Shown here: positions 44,157 through 52,838 of the stretch, piece after piece
How the letters are laid out: each line of letters opens with the position of its first letter
Position numbering within the stretch: position 1 is the first letter of the stretch
DNA from: Acidithiobacillus ferrooxidans ATCC 23270
GTDB lineage: Bacteria > Pseudomonadota > Gammaproteobacteria > Acidithiobacillales > Acidithiobacillaceae
Reading direction: 5' to 3'
Length of the DNA stretch: 64,000 bases
NCBI RefSeq assembly: GCF_000021485.1
Contig: NC_011761.1
Span: 62,001-126,000, forward strand
Made by a program: the position numbers and the translations under genes
Notes under the pieces: generated by a model
Databases searched by the model: none
What the model saw: only the letters and a program-made list of their open reading frames with translations
Told to the model about the DNA's origin: nothing

Positions 44157-44330
44157 GGTCCTAACCGGCGCTCAACCTCGCTCCCTTCGGTCGCTGGACG
44201 CTGCGTGATAAAGCCGCGCAGCGCCGGCAGGTGCGTCGCGTGGCTATGCCGCAGGCCGAGGCTGTAGAGGGTGAGATAGAACACCCGGTAGCTCAGGGTG
44301 CGGGCATAGGCGTCGATGGTCTTGGGTTGC
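44157..44330 (-). pseudogene. Internally deleted tyrosine recombinase remnant (IS91-associated type)
   Basis: Minus-strand reading gives GLQPKTIDAYAR joined directly to TLSYRVFYLTLYSLGLR, joined to HSHATHLPALRGFI. In full-length integrases of this type these three pieces are the N-terminal SAM-like start, the helix before the first catalytic Arg, and the HSxATHL motif with a catalytic His, separated by roughly 100 residues each. Two in-frame deletions have fused them. No terminal repeats were recognised. Confidence 0.65.
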
Positions 44331-44412
44331 AGGCCTTAACAACCCCTCGGCATGGAGGGGATGAAGGTGCAGAATAACAGGTCTGGAAAAGATGCATGAA
44401 GGACGAATCGCC

Positions 44413-44949
44413 ATGTTCTCCGATGTCCTCGACTTCTGGTTTCACGAGATCGCGCCGGCGCAGTGGTGGGCGGCCGATCCGGCGTTCGACGCGCTGATCC
44501 GCAGCCGCTTTGGCGCGCTGCATGCGCAGGCGGTGCGCTGCGAACTGTACGGCTGGCGTGACCGGCCCGAGGGGCGGCTGGCGGAAATCATCGTGCTCGA
44601 CCAGTTCTCGCGGAACATGTTCCGCGGCGATCCGCGCGCCTTTGCCGCCGACACCCTGGCTCTCGCGCTGGCGCAGGAGGCGGTGGCCCGCGGTGCCGAT
44701 CGGGCGCTGGCGGCCGAACAGCGCAACTTCGTCTACATGCCCTATATGCACAGCGAATCGCCGGCGATTCACGTCGTCGCCGAGCAACTGTTCAAGGCCA
44801 ACGGCCTGGCGGACAACTACGACTACGAACTGCGGCACAAGGCCATCGTCGACCGCTTCGGGCGCTACCCGCACCGCAACGCCATTCTCGGCCGCGAATC
44901 GACCGACGAGGAACTTGCCTTTCTCGACCAACCGGGGTCGAGCTTCTAA
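44413..44949 (+). CDS. DUF924 family protein
   Basis: 178 residues from ATG 44413 (the ATG at 44392 would add seven). It begins DVLDFWFHEIAPAQWWAADPAFD and contains LAEIIVLDQFSRNMFRGDPRAFA and QRNFVYMPYMHSE, then YELRHKAIVDRFGRYPHRN, all typical of the all-helical DUF924 family. Biochemical role unknown. Stands alone. Confidence 0.9.
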   Translation: MFSDVLDFWFHEIAPAQWWAADPAFDALIRSRFGALHAQAVRCELYGWRDRPEGRLAEIIVLDQFSRNMFRGDPRAFAADTLALALAQEAVARGADRALAAEQRNFVYMPYMHSESPAIHVVAEQLFKANGLADNYDYELRHKAIVDRFGRYPHRNAILGRESTDEELAFLDQPGSSF

Positions 44950-45261
44950 GCGCCCCAGGGTCTGCTCGCCGGCCCGCCTCCCGTGGGGGTCGGGGAAACT
45001 GGGGCGCCCTGCATTTTCTTGAGAACGGAGGCCCCGGTGCCGGCACGCGCATCGAAGCGGCATGCTTCAGGCGTGGGCCTTGCACGGATGCCCCCGGGTT
45101 GCAGGGCCTGCCTGCGTCGGTGGCGTTTGGGGCGAGATCGCGACGCCGGTTTCGACTTCGACGTGGCCGACCCCGATGGCACTGTCAGCGCCATGGTTAT
45201 ATAGTGTCGTCGTCGCAGTCGTCGACGAGCAGGCAGCAATTGCCGCAAAGGAAAATCGTCC
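44950..45261. other. 312-base gap with long inverted repeat
   Basis: GCGCCCCAG (44950-44958) begins at the last base of the DUF924 stop codon and is the exact reverse complement of CTGGGGCGC (44999-45007), enclosing a 40-base GC-rich loop; it may act as terminator or stabilising hairpin. The rest holds no supported gene. AAAGGAAAA precedes the next ATG. Confidence 0.45.
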
Positions 45262-46281
45262 ATGAAACGCTTTTTTCTCTGGTTCGGCGTCGGTTTTCTC
45301 GTTTTGATCGCGGCCCTCGCCCTTGCGTTCAAGTTCAGCCCATGGCCTTCGGTGTTCGTGTTTTCCCAGATGTTCGCCAAGGGAGATCAGGCGACCGACG
45401 CGGCGCTGGCGCGATACGTGCCGCCGGGCATCGCGGCGCGCACCGGCATTGCCTACGGCAAGGGGGCGGACGAGACCTTCGATCTCTACTTCCCGCAAGG
45501 CCGCAAAGGCGCCTTGCCGACCATCGTCTGGGTGCATGGCGGTGGCTGGATCGGTGGAAGCACAAGCGGCATCGCCAACTATCTGAAAATCCTCGCGGGC
45601 CACGGCTACACCACGGTTGGGGTCGAATACTCCACCGGCTTCGGTTCGGCCTATCCCAGGCCGGTGCAGCAGGTCAACGCTGCGCTGCGTTATCTGCTTG
45701 CGCACGCCACCGAGTTGCACGTCGACCCAGGGCGCATCATCCTCGCCGGCGATTCGGCCGGCGCGCAGATCGCCGCGCAGATCGCGCTGCTCGGCACCGA
45801 CTCGGACTATGCGCGTGAGGTCGGCATCACGCCGTCGCTCAAGGCACACCAGATTGCCGCCACCCTGCTGCTCTCCGGCGCCTACGACCTGGACGCGGTG
45901 GACTACCACGGCAATTACGCCTGGTTCCTCAAGACCGTGCTCTGGGCCTATTCGGGAACGGAGAAGTTCCTGCATGACCGGCGCTTCCGGCTGATGTCCA
46001 TTACGCCGCATGTCACCGCCGCCTTTCCGCCGAGTTTCATTTCCAGCGGCAACGGTGATCCGTTGGAGCCGCAGGCCGTCGCGTTGGCGAAGAAGCTCGG
46101 CAGTCTGAGTGTTCCGGTCGAGACCCTGTTCTTCCCGGCGAACCGCCAACCGGCGCTACCCCATGAGTATCAGTTCAATCTCGACAGCGCTGCCGGGCGC
46201 GAAGCGCTGCAAAAGATGCTCGATTTCCTCGCCTCGGTTCGCGCGGGCGAGGCGGCTGTTTCATCCACCAACGCGCAATGA
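45262..46281 (+). CDS. Alpha/beta-hydrolase esterase, membrane anchored
   Basis: 339 residues: an N-terminal hydrophobic segment (FFLWFGVGFLVLIAALALAF), then the hormone-sensitive-lipase-like oxyanion motif WVHGGGWIGGS near 90 and nucleophile motif AGDSAG near 165. The Asp (GNGDPLEP) and His (ALPHEYQF) candidates of the triad are in place. An esterase active on short acyl esters is likely; the substrate is unknown. RBS AAAGGA lies upstream of ATG 45262. The next gene follows after 19 bases. Confidence 0.88.
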   Translation: MKRFFLWFGVGFLVLIAALALAFKFSPWPSVFVFSQMFAKGDQATDAALARYVPPGIAARTGIAYGKGADETFDLYFPQGRKGALPTIVWVHGGGWIGGSTSGIANYLKILAGHGYTTVGVEYSTGFGSAYPRPVQQVNAALRYLLAHATELHVDPGRIILAGDSAGAQIAAQIALLGTDSDYAREVGITPSLKAHQIAATLLLSGAYDLDAVDYHGNYAWFLKTVLWAYSGTEKFLHDRRFRLMSITPHVTAAFPPSFISSGNGDPLEPQAVALAKKLGSLSVPVETLFFPANRQPALPHEYQFNLDSAAGREALQKMLDFLASVRAGEAAVSSTNAQ

Positions 46282-46300
46282 GACCAACGAGGGAGGAATC

Positions 46301-47737
46301 ATGTTGAAGCGACAACCATCACATTCACCCGCGCCCGAAGGGCGTTCGCCGGGGAGCCTGTTGGCACGGTGCGTGCTGCTGTTCGCATTGGCGCTGGCCG
46401 GCACCGGGCTGACGCAGGCGGCGACACTGGAGGGGACCGCGACCTACCGCGAACGCATGATGCTGCCGCCGAGCGCGGTATTCGAGGCGACGCTGCAGGA
46501 TGTGTCGAAGACGGGCGCGGCACCGAAGACGCTGGGCCGCGCGATCCTCGATCCCGCCGGGCAACCGCCATTTCGTTTCGCCATTGACTACGACGCTGCG
46601 GCCATCCAGCCCGACGGGCACTATGTCGTGAACGCCATGGTGAGTGTGCCCGGTCGGATGCTGTTCGTTGCGCTGGCGCGCCATCTGGAGTTCACCGGCA
46701 CGACTGCGCCGGTGCAACTGCTGCTGGTGCGCGCGCAGAGCAATCGTTTCTCGATATTCGCCAAGCAGTTGCCCGCGTCCTATGAGCGAGAGGTGCCGGG
46801 GGCGGACAGCCTGGTCCGCTGGCATCTCGATCTGCTTCCGGGCGGGCAGTACCAGTTGCGCACCACCTACGTGGACAAACCGACGCTCAAGCCGATCGAT
46901 CGCATCGGCCGCTGGCAGTATGACAGCGCACTCGGGGTGCTCAAGCTGTTCCAGAGCGACAGGTCCACACTGCTGTTCGATGTGGAAGACGCGGGCGGCC
47001 TGCTGCGGCCGCTCGATGCGCGGGGCAAGCTCGCCACATCGCCTTACAACGTGCCGCTGCGGCGCTTGCCCCGACTGGCGCTCGTCGAGCCGGAGCTGAA
47101 ACTGACCGGCATGTTCTCCTACATGGCCGATGCCGCTTCGATCACCCTGTGCGAAGACGGTCGGCGGATGCCGGTGGCGATGGAGGGAGACTTCAAAGCG
47201 CTGGAACGGGCGTATGTCGACGCGCCTCACAAGTCCGGGCAGGCCTTGTATGTGCGCCTGGATGGCCGGATCGCCTCGCGTCCTTCGGCGGAGGAAAGCC
47301 AGCCGCCGCGTGCCACCCTGGTCGTCGAGAAGTTCACCGACATCCAGCCCGGCCTGAGCTGCGGCATGGTGGCGACCCACATCGCGCTGCGCGGCACCTA
47401 CTGGAAACTGGTGCAGCTCAATGGGCAGGCGATCAGCCTCCCGGGCGCCGTCAGGAAGCAGGAACCGCATCTGGTGTTTTCCGCGAAAGGCGACCGCGTG
47501 TCCGGCGCCGGCGGCTGCAACGCCGTGACCGGCAGTTTCAAGGTCGACGGCGACAAGCTGCATCTGCGCCAGATGGTCAGTACGCTGCGCGCCTGCCTGA
47601 CCGGCATGGAATACGAACGCGAGTTCCTGCAAACGCTGGGCAAGGTGGAGCGCTACCGCATCGTCGGCGGGCATCTCGACCTGCTCGACGAGAAGGGTGC
47701 CGTCATCGCGCGCTTCGAGGCGGTTGCGCTGCGGTGA
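46301..47737 (+). CDS. Envelope protein with YbaY-like, NlpE-like and META-like domains
   Basis: 478 residues. A signal peptide ends near TQAATL. The first part (about 42-145: GTATYRERMMLPPSAVFEATLQDVS) matches YbaY-type beta-sandwich lipoproteins. A middle part (about 165-260: YEREVPGADSLVRWHLDLLPGGQYQLRTTY) matches NlpE N-terminal domains. A C-terminal META/HslJ part (about 365-478) has GTYWKLVQLNGQAI and GAGGCNAVTGSFKVDGDKLHL. NlpE and HslJ relatives take part in envelope stress. No lipobox Cys is evident. GGGAGG precedes ATG 46301. Confidence 0.78.
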   Translation: MLKRQPSHSPAPEGRSPGSLLARCVLLFALALAGTGLTQAATLEGTATYRERMMLPPSAVFEATLQDVSKTGAAPKTLGRAILDPAGQPPFRFAIDYDAAAIQPDGHYVVNAMVSVPGRMLFVALARHLEFTGTTAPVQLLLVRAQSNRFSIFAKQLPASYEREVPGADSLVRWHLDLLPGGQYQLRTTYVDKPTLKPIDRIGRWQYDSALGVLKLFQSDRSTLLFDVEDAGGLLRPLDARGKLATSPYNVPLRRLPRLALVEPELKLTGMFSYMADAASITLCEDGRRMPVAMEGDFKALERAYVDAPHKSGQALYVRLDGRIASRPSAEESQPPRATLVVEKFTDIQPGLSCGMVATHIALRGTYWKLVQLNGQAISLPGAVRKQEPHLVFSAKGDRVSGAGGCNAVTGSFKVDGDKLHLRQMVSTLRACLTGMEYEREFLQTLGKVERYRIVGGHLDLLDEKGAVIARFEAVALR

Positions 47738-47865
47738 GAAAGGGATGAGCGCCAGCCGATGATTGCGAAGTCCGACATGGTGCGGATGACGCAGCGCCGA
47801 GTCCGAGGGTCGGGAGCCGAGGCGCGGAATCGGTCCGGAGTCAGCGAAAGCGGCGGCGGACCCGT

Positions 47866-48060
47866 TCAGTCCGCCTTTGCCGCCTTCCCGCGCAGCACCC
47901 ACGCCACGAACCGCCGTCCGTACTCCGGCTGCATCCAGATCAGCCAGCTCACCACAAGCGCGTTGAGCACCGCCACGCTGAGCAGCACAGGCTGAATAAT
48001 TCGTGGCGCCGCAGCCGGCGACTCCTCCGCGTAGCGGCTTCGTCCAACAATCGCCTCGAG
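47866..48060 (-). pseudogene. Possible C-terminal remnant of a membrane protein
   Basis: An open minus-strand frame without start reads IIQPVLLSVAVLNALVVSWL then IWMQPEYGRRFVAWVLRGKA and stops at 47866. One strong helix followed by a basic tail looks like the end of a polytopic protein. Family not recognised; may be spurious. Confidence 0.25.
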
Positions 48061-48403
48061 TGTCCCTCAAGCTAAACGTGTGCGCCGGGCATGGCGCGTT
48101 ACTTCTTTTACACGCTGGTTATACCGGGTTACGTAACGTCACAAAAAAATAAACCAAATCTGCCCATATTTTTGTAGCATATTGTTTATGAATGAATAAA
48201 ATAGGCATGTTAGGCGGCATCGTTCTTGCTTGACTTTAATCAGACCGAAGCAAGCAAGTGGCTTGCGAAGCGTCATCATCGTGCCAGGTGAAGCGACATT
48301 CGTTTTCAAACAAGAGAGATGGAGAAAGATGACAGCATCATTGGTTAAAGCACCGATAGTTTGTTTGCCAAAACTAAAAACGCATCTTTAGGCCCGTAGC
48401 AGC
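48061..48403. other. AT-rich intergenic region before the Sel1 gene
   Basis: Markedly richer in A/T than the surroundings from about 48100, with several promoter-like A/T tracts. A 20-codon ORF (48329-48391, MTASLVKAPIVCLPKLKTHL) with GGAGAAAG upstream ends 12 bases before the Sel1 gene and could be a leader peptide. Nothing else recognised. Confidence 0.35.
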
Positions 48404-49384
48404 GTGAATATAAAAAAAGATTTGTTGCTGTGGTTGCCCTCTTTACTGCTTTGCTGCGCGGCCTCATCGGCCTACGCTATGACTCATGCGCAGGGAGAAA
48501 TGCTCAGCGCTCAGGCTCGTGCGGGGGATGCCAGTGCATTACGCACCCTTGAAAAGGCAGCTAAAAGCGGGGACAAAACCGCCGAAAACTGGCTAGGAAT
48601 TTACTACGGTGTTCAGAAAAAATATCGCAAGGCGGTATTCTGGTCGCGCAAGGCAGCCATTCAAGGTGACCCGTTGGCCGAGTTTGTCATGGGCGAGGTG
48701 TACTACTACGGTAATGGCGTCCCGAAAAGCGACCGCACTGCATTGTATTGGTATAAATTGGCAGTAGCCCAAGGCTATCAGGGTGCGCAACCCATGCTGA
48801 CCAAAGTACGGCAAGAGATTGCTGCGCAGGCGGAGTTGCGCGACCACACTCAGGTCGTCGCTCGAACAGATGAACAGCCACCCGCAGGGACAAGCAGTTC
48901 TACATCTGTGACGCCGATTTCTGACAACAAGGTTGTCAGTACCCCTGCGATCAAGTCGACAACACCAATGGCAGTAACTCGTCCTTCATCCGCCCTCCTG
49001 ACAGCCAAAGAACAAAACCTTCTGGGCTACGCCTACTATAGTGGCCAGGGCAAACCCAAAAATTATGAAAAGGCGGTTTATTGGTACCGCAAGGCGGCTG
49101 CCCAAGGTGATGCGAGTGCTGAGAACAATCTGGGTGTGGCCTATAACTATGGTAATGGAGTGGACAAAAATTTTTCACGCGCTGTGTACTGGTATCGAAA
49201 AGCTGCTGATCAGGGGAATCCCAGTGCCCAAACGAATCTGGGAGTTGCCTATTACCAGGGCGACGGAGTGAAAAGTAGCACCACCGAGGCTCTCCACTGG
49301 TGGACGAAAGCTGCCAAGCAGGGCGATGCGCGTGCACGTAGCTATTTGAATGTGGTAAAACTGACGTCACGGGGGACTAAGTAA
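48404..49384 (+). CDS. Sel1-repeat protein, secreted
   Basis: 326 residues from GTG 48404. The signal peptide (LLLWLPSLLLCCAASSAYA) precedes Sel1-like repeats near 52-140 (AENWLGIYYGV, AEFVMGEVYYYGNGVPKSDR) and 205-318 (NLLGYAYYSGQGKPKNYEKA, NNLGVAYNYGNGVDKNFSRA, TNLGVAYYQGDGVKSSTTEA), separated by a Ser/Thr/Pro-rich linker. Sel1 proteins act as scaffolds; the target is unknown. Lower GC than neighbours suggests transfer. Confidence 0.85.
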   Translation: MNIKKDLLLWLPSLLLCCAASSAYAMTHAQGEMLSAQARAGDASALRTLEKAAKSGDKTAENWLGIYYGVQKKYRKAVFWSRKAAIQGDPLAEFVMGEVYYYGNGVPKSDRTALYWYKLAVAQGYQGAQPMLTKVRQEIAAQAELRDHTQVVARTDEQPPAGTSSSTSVTPISDNKVVSTPAIKSTTPMAVTRPSSALLTAKEQNLLGYAYYSGQGKPKNYEKAVYWYRKAAAQGDASAENNLGVAYNYGNGVDKNFSRAVYWYRKAADQGNPSAQTNLGVAYYQGDGVKSSTTEALHWWTKAAKQGDARARSYLNVVKLTSRGTK

Positions 49385-49478
49385 CCTGAAAGCGGGAGTG
49401 TCAGAATTTCTGTGTGTGAGGCGGTTTGGGACGTTTCCTCACGGGGTTTGTCGAGATTCATTCGGTGAGGCGATCAGG

Positions 49479-49688
49479 ATGTCGCTTCTGGCGGCCGCCG
49501 CATGGATGGCCTGGGGTATCTGGATGTATTTGAAGGAGTGTCACGAGCATATGGCATACCCACAACGCCATGAAACGTACGCACATGTATGCGCACGATG
49601 CCCACCACCAGCATCTCTACAATTTCCCGGTAGTTTCGGGAATCCGGCACGGTCATCCGCATGTTCCAGGCCTGCGTCAGTTGCATAA
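49479..49688 (+). CDS. Doubtful small ORF before the Crp/Fnr gene
   Basis: Up to 69 residues, starting MSLLAAAAWMAWGIWMYLKE (one helix) followed by Cys/His-rich sequence without similarity known to me. The 3' part contains the candidate operator of the next gene, so it may not be coding. The 309-base gap 49385-49693 otherwise holds only that operator. Confidence 0.25.
   Translation: MSLLAAAAWMAWGIWMYLKECHEHMAYPQRHETYAHVCARCPPPASLQFPGSFGNPARSSACSRPASVA
49624..49642. promoter_or_regulatory. Inverted repeat upstream of the Crp/Fnr gene
   Basis: TTCCCG (49624-49629) and CGGGAA (49637-49642) form a perfect palindrome with a 7-base spacer, about 52 bases before the regulator ATG. Candidate autoregulatory site; it is not the standard FNR or CRP box. 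Confidence 0.4.
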
Positions 49689-49693
49689 GCATC

Positions 49694-50356
49694 ATGCATA
49701 ACTGGTTTCAGAATTTCCCTCTCCTTGCAAGGCTTGACGACGGTCCGGAAAAAAATCTGCTGATCACTGCACGACCCATAACCTGGGGATCGGGTGAAAT
49801 CGTATTTCATGCAGGCGCGCCCTGCCATCAGTACTTATTGGTGCTGGAGGGACAAATCCGAGTGCAGCAAACTTCTGCGACGGGACGAGAAATCGTATTG
49901 TACCGCATCGGACCCGGAGAATCCTGCATTCTGACGACGGCTTGCCTGTTCAGCCATCGTCCCTATCCGGCCATGGGCATCACCGAATCTGCGGTTAGAG
50001 CCGTCAGCCTTTCTCAATCTGTTTTTGAGCGTCTCGTCGCGCAATCTGGCATTTTTCGGGAGTTTGTTTTCAACGCCTACGGAAACCGTTTGACTGATTT
50101 GCTCGCACTGGTTGAAGAAGTCGTTTTTACCCGTCTCGATGTGCGGCTGGCAAAAAAACTTCTGGAGTTGGGAGGCGCCACGCCGTTCATCCACATCACT
50201 CATCAGGCATTGGCCACAGAACTCGGATCAGCCCGGGAGGTAATCAGTCGTGCTCTGAAAGAGTTTGAAATACGCGGCTGGATCCAGCGTAGTTCAGGAC
50301 AGATCCAGATCATTCATCCTCAAGCGCTCCGTCAATTGGCGCATTCCGAATGTTGA
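49694..50356 (+). CDS. Crp/Fnr-family transcriptional regulator
   Basis: 220 residues: cyclic-nucleotide-binding-like beta roll (about 20-125, with VFHAGAPCHQYLLVLEGQIRV), long dimer helix, and winged helix (ITHQALATELGSAREVISRALKEFEIRGWI) near 165-200. It lacks the FNR N-terminal cysteine set; Cys appear at about 42 (APCH) and 79 (SCIL). It lies 89 bases before a DUF2892 gene, a pairing often seen with sulfur or redox regulators, so it may control that gene. Confidence 0.87.
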   Translation: MHNWFQNFPLLARLDDGPEKNLLITARPITWGSGEIVFHAGAPCHQYLLVLEGQIRVQQTSATGREIVLYRIGPGESCILTTACLFSHRPYPAMGITESAVRAVSLSQSVFERLVAQSGIFREFVFNAYGNRLTDLLALVEEVVFTRLDVRLAKKLLELGGATPFIHITHQALATELGSAREVISRALKEFEIRGWIQRSSGQIQIIHPQALRQLAHSEC

Positions 50357-50445
50357 TCCCTGATTCATTGGGTGAGTAAGTCACAGACAATCTGCCACAA
50401 ACAGCCTACGATACAGTTCGGATGAGCGCACAAAAGGAGTTCAAA

Positions 50446-50652
50446 ATGTCTGCATCTTCACTGTTTAACGAAGGCATGCCCGACCGGTTGATACGGGTCA
50501 TTGTCGGGATTATTGTCATTGCACTGGTATTTGTCGGACCCAAAACCCCCTGGGGATGGTTGGGGCTTGTTCCTTTAATCACCGGTCTGGTGGGTTGGTG
50601 CCCCGCATACACGCTTTTGGGTATCAGGACTTGTCCCTTGCGGAAATCATAA
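50446..50652 (+). CDS. DUF2892 inner-membrane protein
   Basis: 68 residues with two helices (RLIRVIVGIIVIALVFVG; WGWLGLVPLITGLVGWCPAYTLLG) and a conserved-looking end GIRTCPLRKS. Cys residues at the membrane face (WCPAY, RTCPL) recur in this family, which is often fused or linked to rhodanese domains (YgaP). AAAGGAG stands 6 bases before ATG 50446. Probably regulated by the adjacent Crp/Fnr protein. Confidence 0.85.
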   Translation: MSASSLFNEGMPDRLIRVIVGIIVIALVFVGPKTPWGWLGLVPLITGLVGWCPAYTLLGIRTCPLRKS

Positions 50653-50733
50653 CGGGGCCCCTTCAGGAGCCGGACCTCTACGGCGCGGGAATGGCCGTTG
50701 ACTGGTCAAGTGGCTGATTCTTCGGCGTCGGAT

Positions 50734-50865
50734 TCACTTGCGGCCGCAGCAGCCACTAGGCTTGATTGCCTCGATGGTGGCGGAAACCAGGTAGTCCGTC
50801 ACCTTGCGGCCCGACGCCCGGTCCTTGATGAACTGAGGTGCCCTGACAATAGTAGACAGTCCCAT
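50734..50865 (-). CDS. Unassigned 43-residue ORF with CCG end
   Basis: Minus-strand ORF MGLSTIVRAPQFIKDRASGR then VTDYLVSATIEAIKPSGCCG and RK-stop. It is plausibly coding in composition and looks like the C-terminal end of a larger protein; an in-frame stop lies upstream of its ATG. No family recognised. Confidence 0.3.
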   Translation of the reverse strand: MGLSTIVRAPQFIKDRASGRKVTDYLVSATIEAIKPSGCCGRK

Positions 50866-50951
50866 TTCAGGACGATGCCGGAAGCCCTTATCGAGCGGTG
50901 TGTGCTATATTTTCATTCCTGCAAAAGGGCGGGAGCGGGTGTGATTGCGGT

Positions 50952-51305
50952 ATGGATGAAATCAGCGGAAAGCATCAGGCAGGGTCTTGTGGCGGGGCAG
51001 GCGCGGCCTTTGATGCGATGGACTCTGACCAAAAAGTGGCTCTGGTGCGGGCCTTGCGCTGGCCGCTGTCGGCTTCAGCGGGCGCGCGATCCTGTTTGAC
51101 GACGCCGGGCCGTCCTGTCCGGCCACTGCTCGTGGACCCCAAAAATTTACCGCGGCGTCGCGCGCTGACCACTGTGGCTGGTCGATTTGCCTTGCTCCAT
51201 GCCCTCACCCATATTGAATTCAATGCCATCAATCTCGCGCTGGATGCGATTTGTCGCTTCCCCGGTCTACCCGACTCAAAGCCGGAGGAGGCTTGCCTTG
51301 ATTGA
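50952..51305 (+). pseudogene. Truncated DUF455 (ferritin-like) protein
   Basis: 117 codons. The part GRPVRPLLVDPKNLPRRRAL then [20 protein letters not shown] and [11 protein letters not shown] matches the first half of DUF455 proteins, including the first HxxE metal site (HALTHIE). Full proteins are about 260-280 residues. Similarity ends at FPGLPD and the frame stops inside the start of tsaD, so the second half has been replaced by the tsaD ribosome site region. Confidence 0.75.
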
Positions 51306-52305
51306 GCGGATACTGGGCATTGAAAGCTCCTGCGATGAAACGGGGCTTGCTCTCTATGACCGCCAGCGTGGCCTCCTCGGCGAAGTGCTGTTCAGCCAGA
51401 TTGCCCTGCACGCGCCCTACGGCGGTGTCGTGCCGGAACTGGCGTCGCGGGACCATGTGCGCCGCCTGCCCTTGCTGCTCGACGAGTTGCTGGCGCAAAC
51501 CGGCGGGCAGCGCCCTGACGCCATCGCCGTCACCGCCGGGCCGGGACTTATCGGTGCCCTGCTGGTGGGGGTGAATTTCGCCCGCGGCCTCGCCATGGGC
51601 TGGGATATCCCGGTGATCCCCGTGCATCATCTGGAAGGTCACCTGCTGGCCCCGCTGCTCAATGAGGTGGACCCCTTTCCGGCGGTGGCCTTGCTGGTTT
51701 CCGGTGGGCATACGATGCTAGTGGAAGTCCGTGCTCCCGGCGACTATATTTTATTGGGAGAGACGCTGGATGACGCCGCCGGTGAGGCCTTCGACAAGGC
51801 GGCGAAGATGATGGGACTGGGCTATCCCGGTGGGCCTGCGCTGGCCGCCCTGGCGGAGGGGGGAGATGCCCAGGCTTTTCGCCTGCCGCGGCCACTGCTG
51901 GACCGGCCGGGACTGGACTTCAGCTTCAGCGGTCTGAAAACGGCCTTCCGTCTGGCCTCCATGCCCATCGCGCCCGACGACGGGCAGAAGCGGGCCGATC
52001 TGGCTGCCAGTTTTCAGGCCGCGGTGGTGGAGACGCTGTTCACGAAGTGCCAGCGTGCCCTGCGGCAGACCGGGCTGAGGCGTCTGATCGTGGCCGGCGG
52101 GGTCGGCGCCAATCGGGCGCTGCGAGCGGCCCTGAACGGCCTGGTGTCCGCAGGCGTCGAAGTCTTTATAGCCGATCTCGCGCACTGTACGGATAACGCG
52201 GCGATGATCGCTCTCGCCGGTGCCCTGCACACGGAGCGGGCCCAGGCAGCCACGGCGGACTTCCCGGTGCGGGCGCGCTGGTCCCTGACGGAGGAGGAAG
52301 CGTGA
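51298..52305 (+). CDS. tsaD: tRNA N6-adenosine threonylcarbamoyltransferase TsaD
   Basis: 335 residues. It transfers threonylcarbamoyl from TC-AMP to A37 of ANN-decoding tRNAs. Start TTG 51298 ([20 protein letters not shown]) with GGAGGAG about 8 bases upstream. Metal-binding His pair [10 protein letters not shown] near 111-115; phosphate motifs [13 protein letters not shown] and [16 protein letters not shown] near the end. It overlaps the DUF455 fragment by 8 bases and the TPR gene by 4. Confidence 0.95.
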   Translation: MIERILGIESSCDETGLALYDRQRGLLGEVLFSQIALHAPYGGVVPELASRDHVRRLPLLLDELLAQTGGQRPDAIAVTAGPGLIGALLVGVNFARGLAMGWDIPVIPVHHLEGHLLAPLLNEVDPFPAVALLVSGGHTMLVEVRAPGDYILLGETLDDAAGEAFDKAAKMMGLGYPGGPALAALAEGGDAQAFRLPRPLLDRPGLDFSFSGLKTAFRLASMPIAPDDGQKRADLAASFQAAVVETLFTKCQRALRQTGLRRLIVAGGVGANRALRAALNGLVSAGVEVFIADLAHCTDNAAMIALAGALHTERAQAATADFPVRARWSLTEEEA

Positions 52306-52832
52306 TGAACGAGCCATTTTCTCTGGATATGATCGTCGACGAGCTGGCGGCACAGGATGTGGACTTTCAGGAGGGCCTGGACTGGCAGCAGACGGATCAT
52401 CCGCGGGAAGCGGCCATCGCCTTCCGGCGCGCACTGGAACATGGCCCGAAGAGTGCGGTGATCTGGACCTTCTACGCCTGGGCACTGTCTGCTTCCGGCG
52501 ACCCACACGGGGCCATCGCTGCCTGCCGCCGCGCCATCGCCTGCGATGCAGAGTGGGGGCAGGCGTGGAATGACCTCGGTGAGTATCTGATGGACGCTGG
52601 CCGTGAAGACGAGGCGCTCTTCGTGATCCGCCGCGCCCTGAAGGCCAAACGCTTCGACAGCCCGCATCTGGCGCAGATGAATCTGGCCCGCTACTACCTG
52701 CATAAAGGCAGCATGCGCCGTGCCCTGGCCGCAGCGCAGGAGGCGCAGCGGCTGGTTCCCGGTTTTCGCCCGGCGGCGCGACTGGCGGACTGGATCAGCG
52801 ACCGGATGCAGGAGTGGAACATCCGGGATTGA
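52302..52832 (+). CDS. TPR-repeat protein coupled to tsaD
   Basis: 176 residues with three TPR-like helical pairs: [77 protein letters not shown], and [28 protein letters not shown] in pieces along residues 38-160. No signal peptide, so cytoplasmic. ATG 52302 overlaps the tsaD stop; ATG 52305 is equally possible. Partner unknown. Confidence 0.85.
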   Translation: MMNEPFSLDMIVDELAAQDVDFQEGLDWQQTDHPREAAIAFRRALEHGPKSAVIWTFYAWALSASGDPHGAIAACRRAIACDAEWGQAWNDLGEYLMDAGREDEALFVIRRALKAKRFDSPHLAQMNLARYYLHKGSMRRALAAAQEAQRLVPGFRPAARLADWISDRMQEWNIRD

Positions 52833-52838
52833 CCGGTC

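Noticed and set aside
46325-48070. 581-codon minus-strand open frame
   Set aside because: Shadow of the YbaY/NlpE/META gene; low-complexity Arg/Gln/His-rich translation without motifs.
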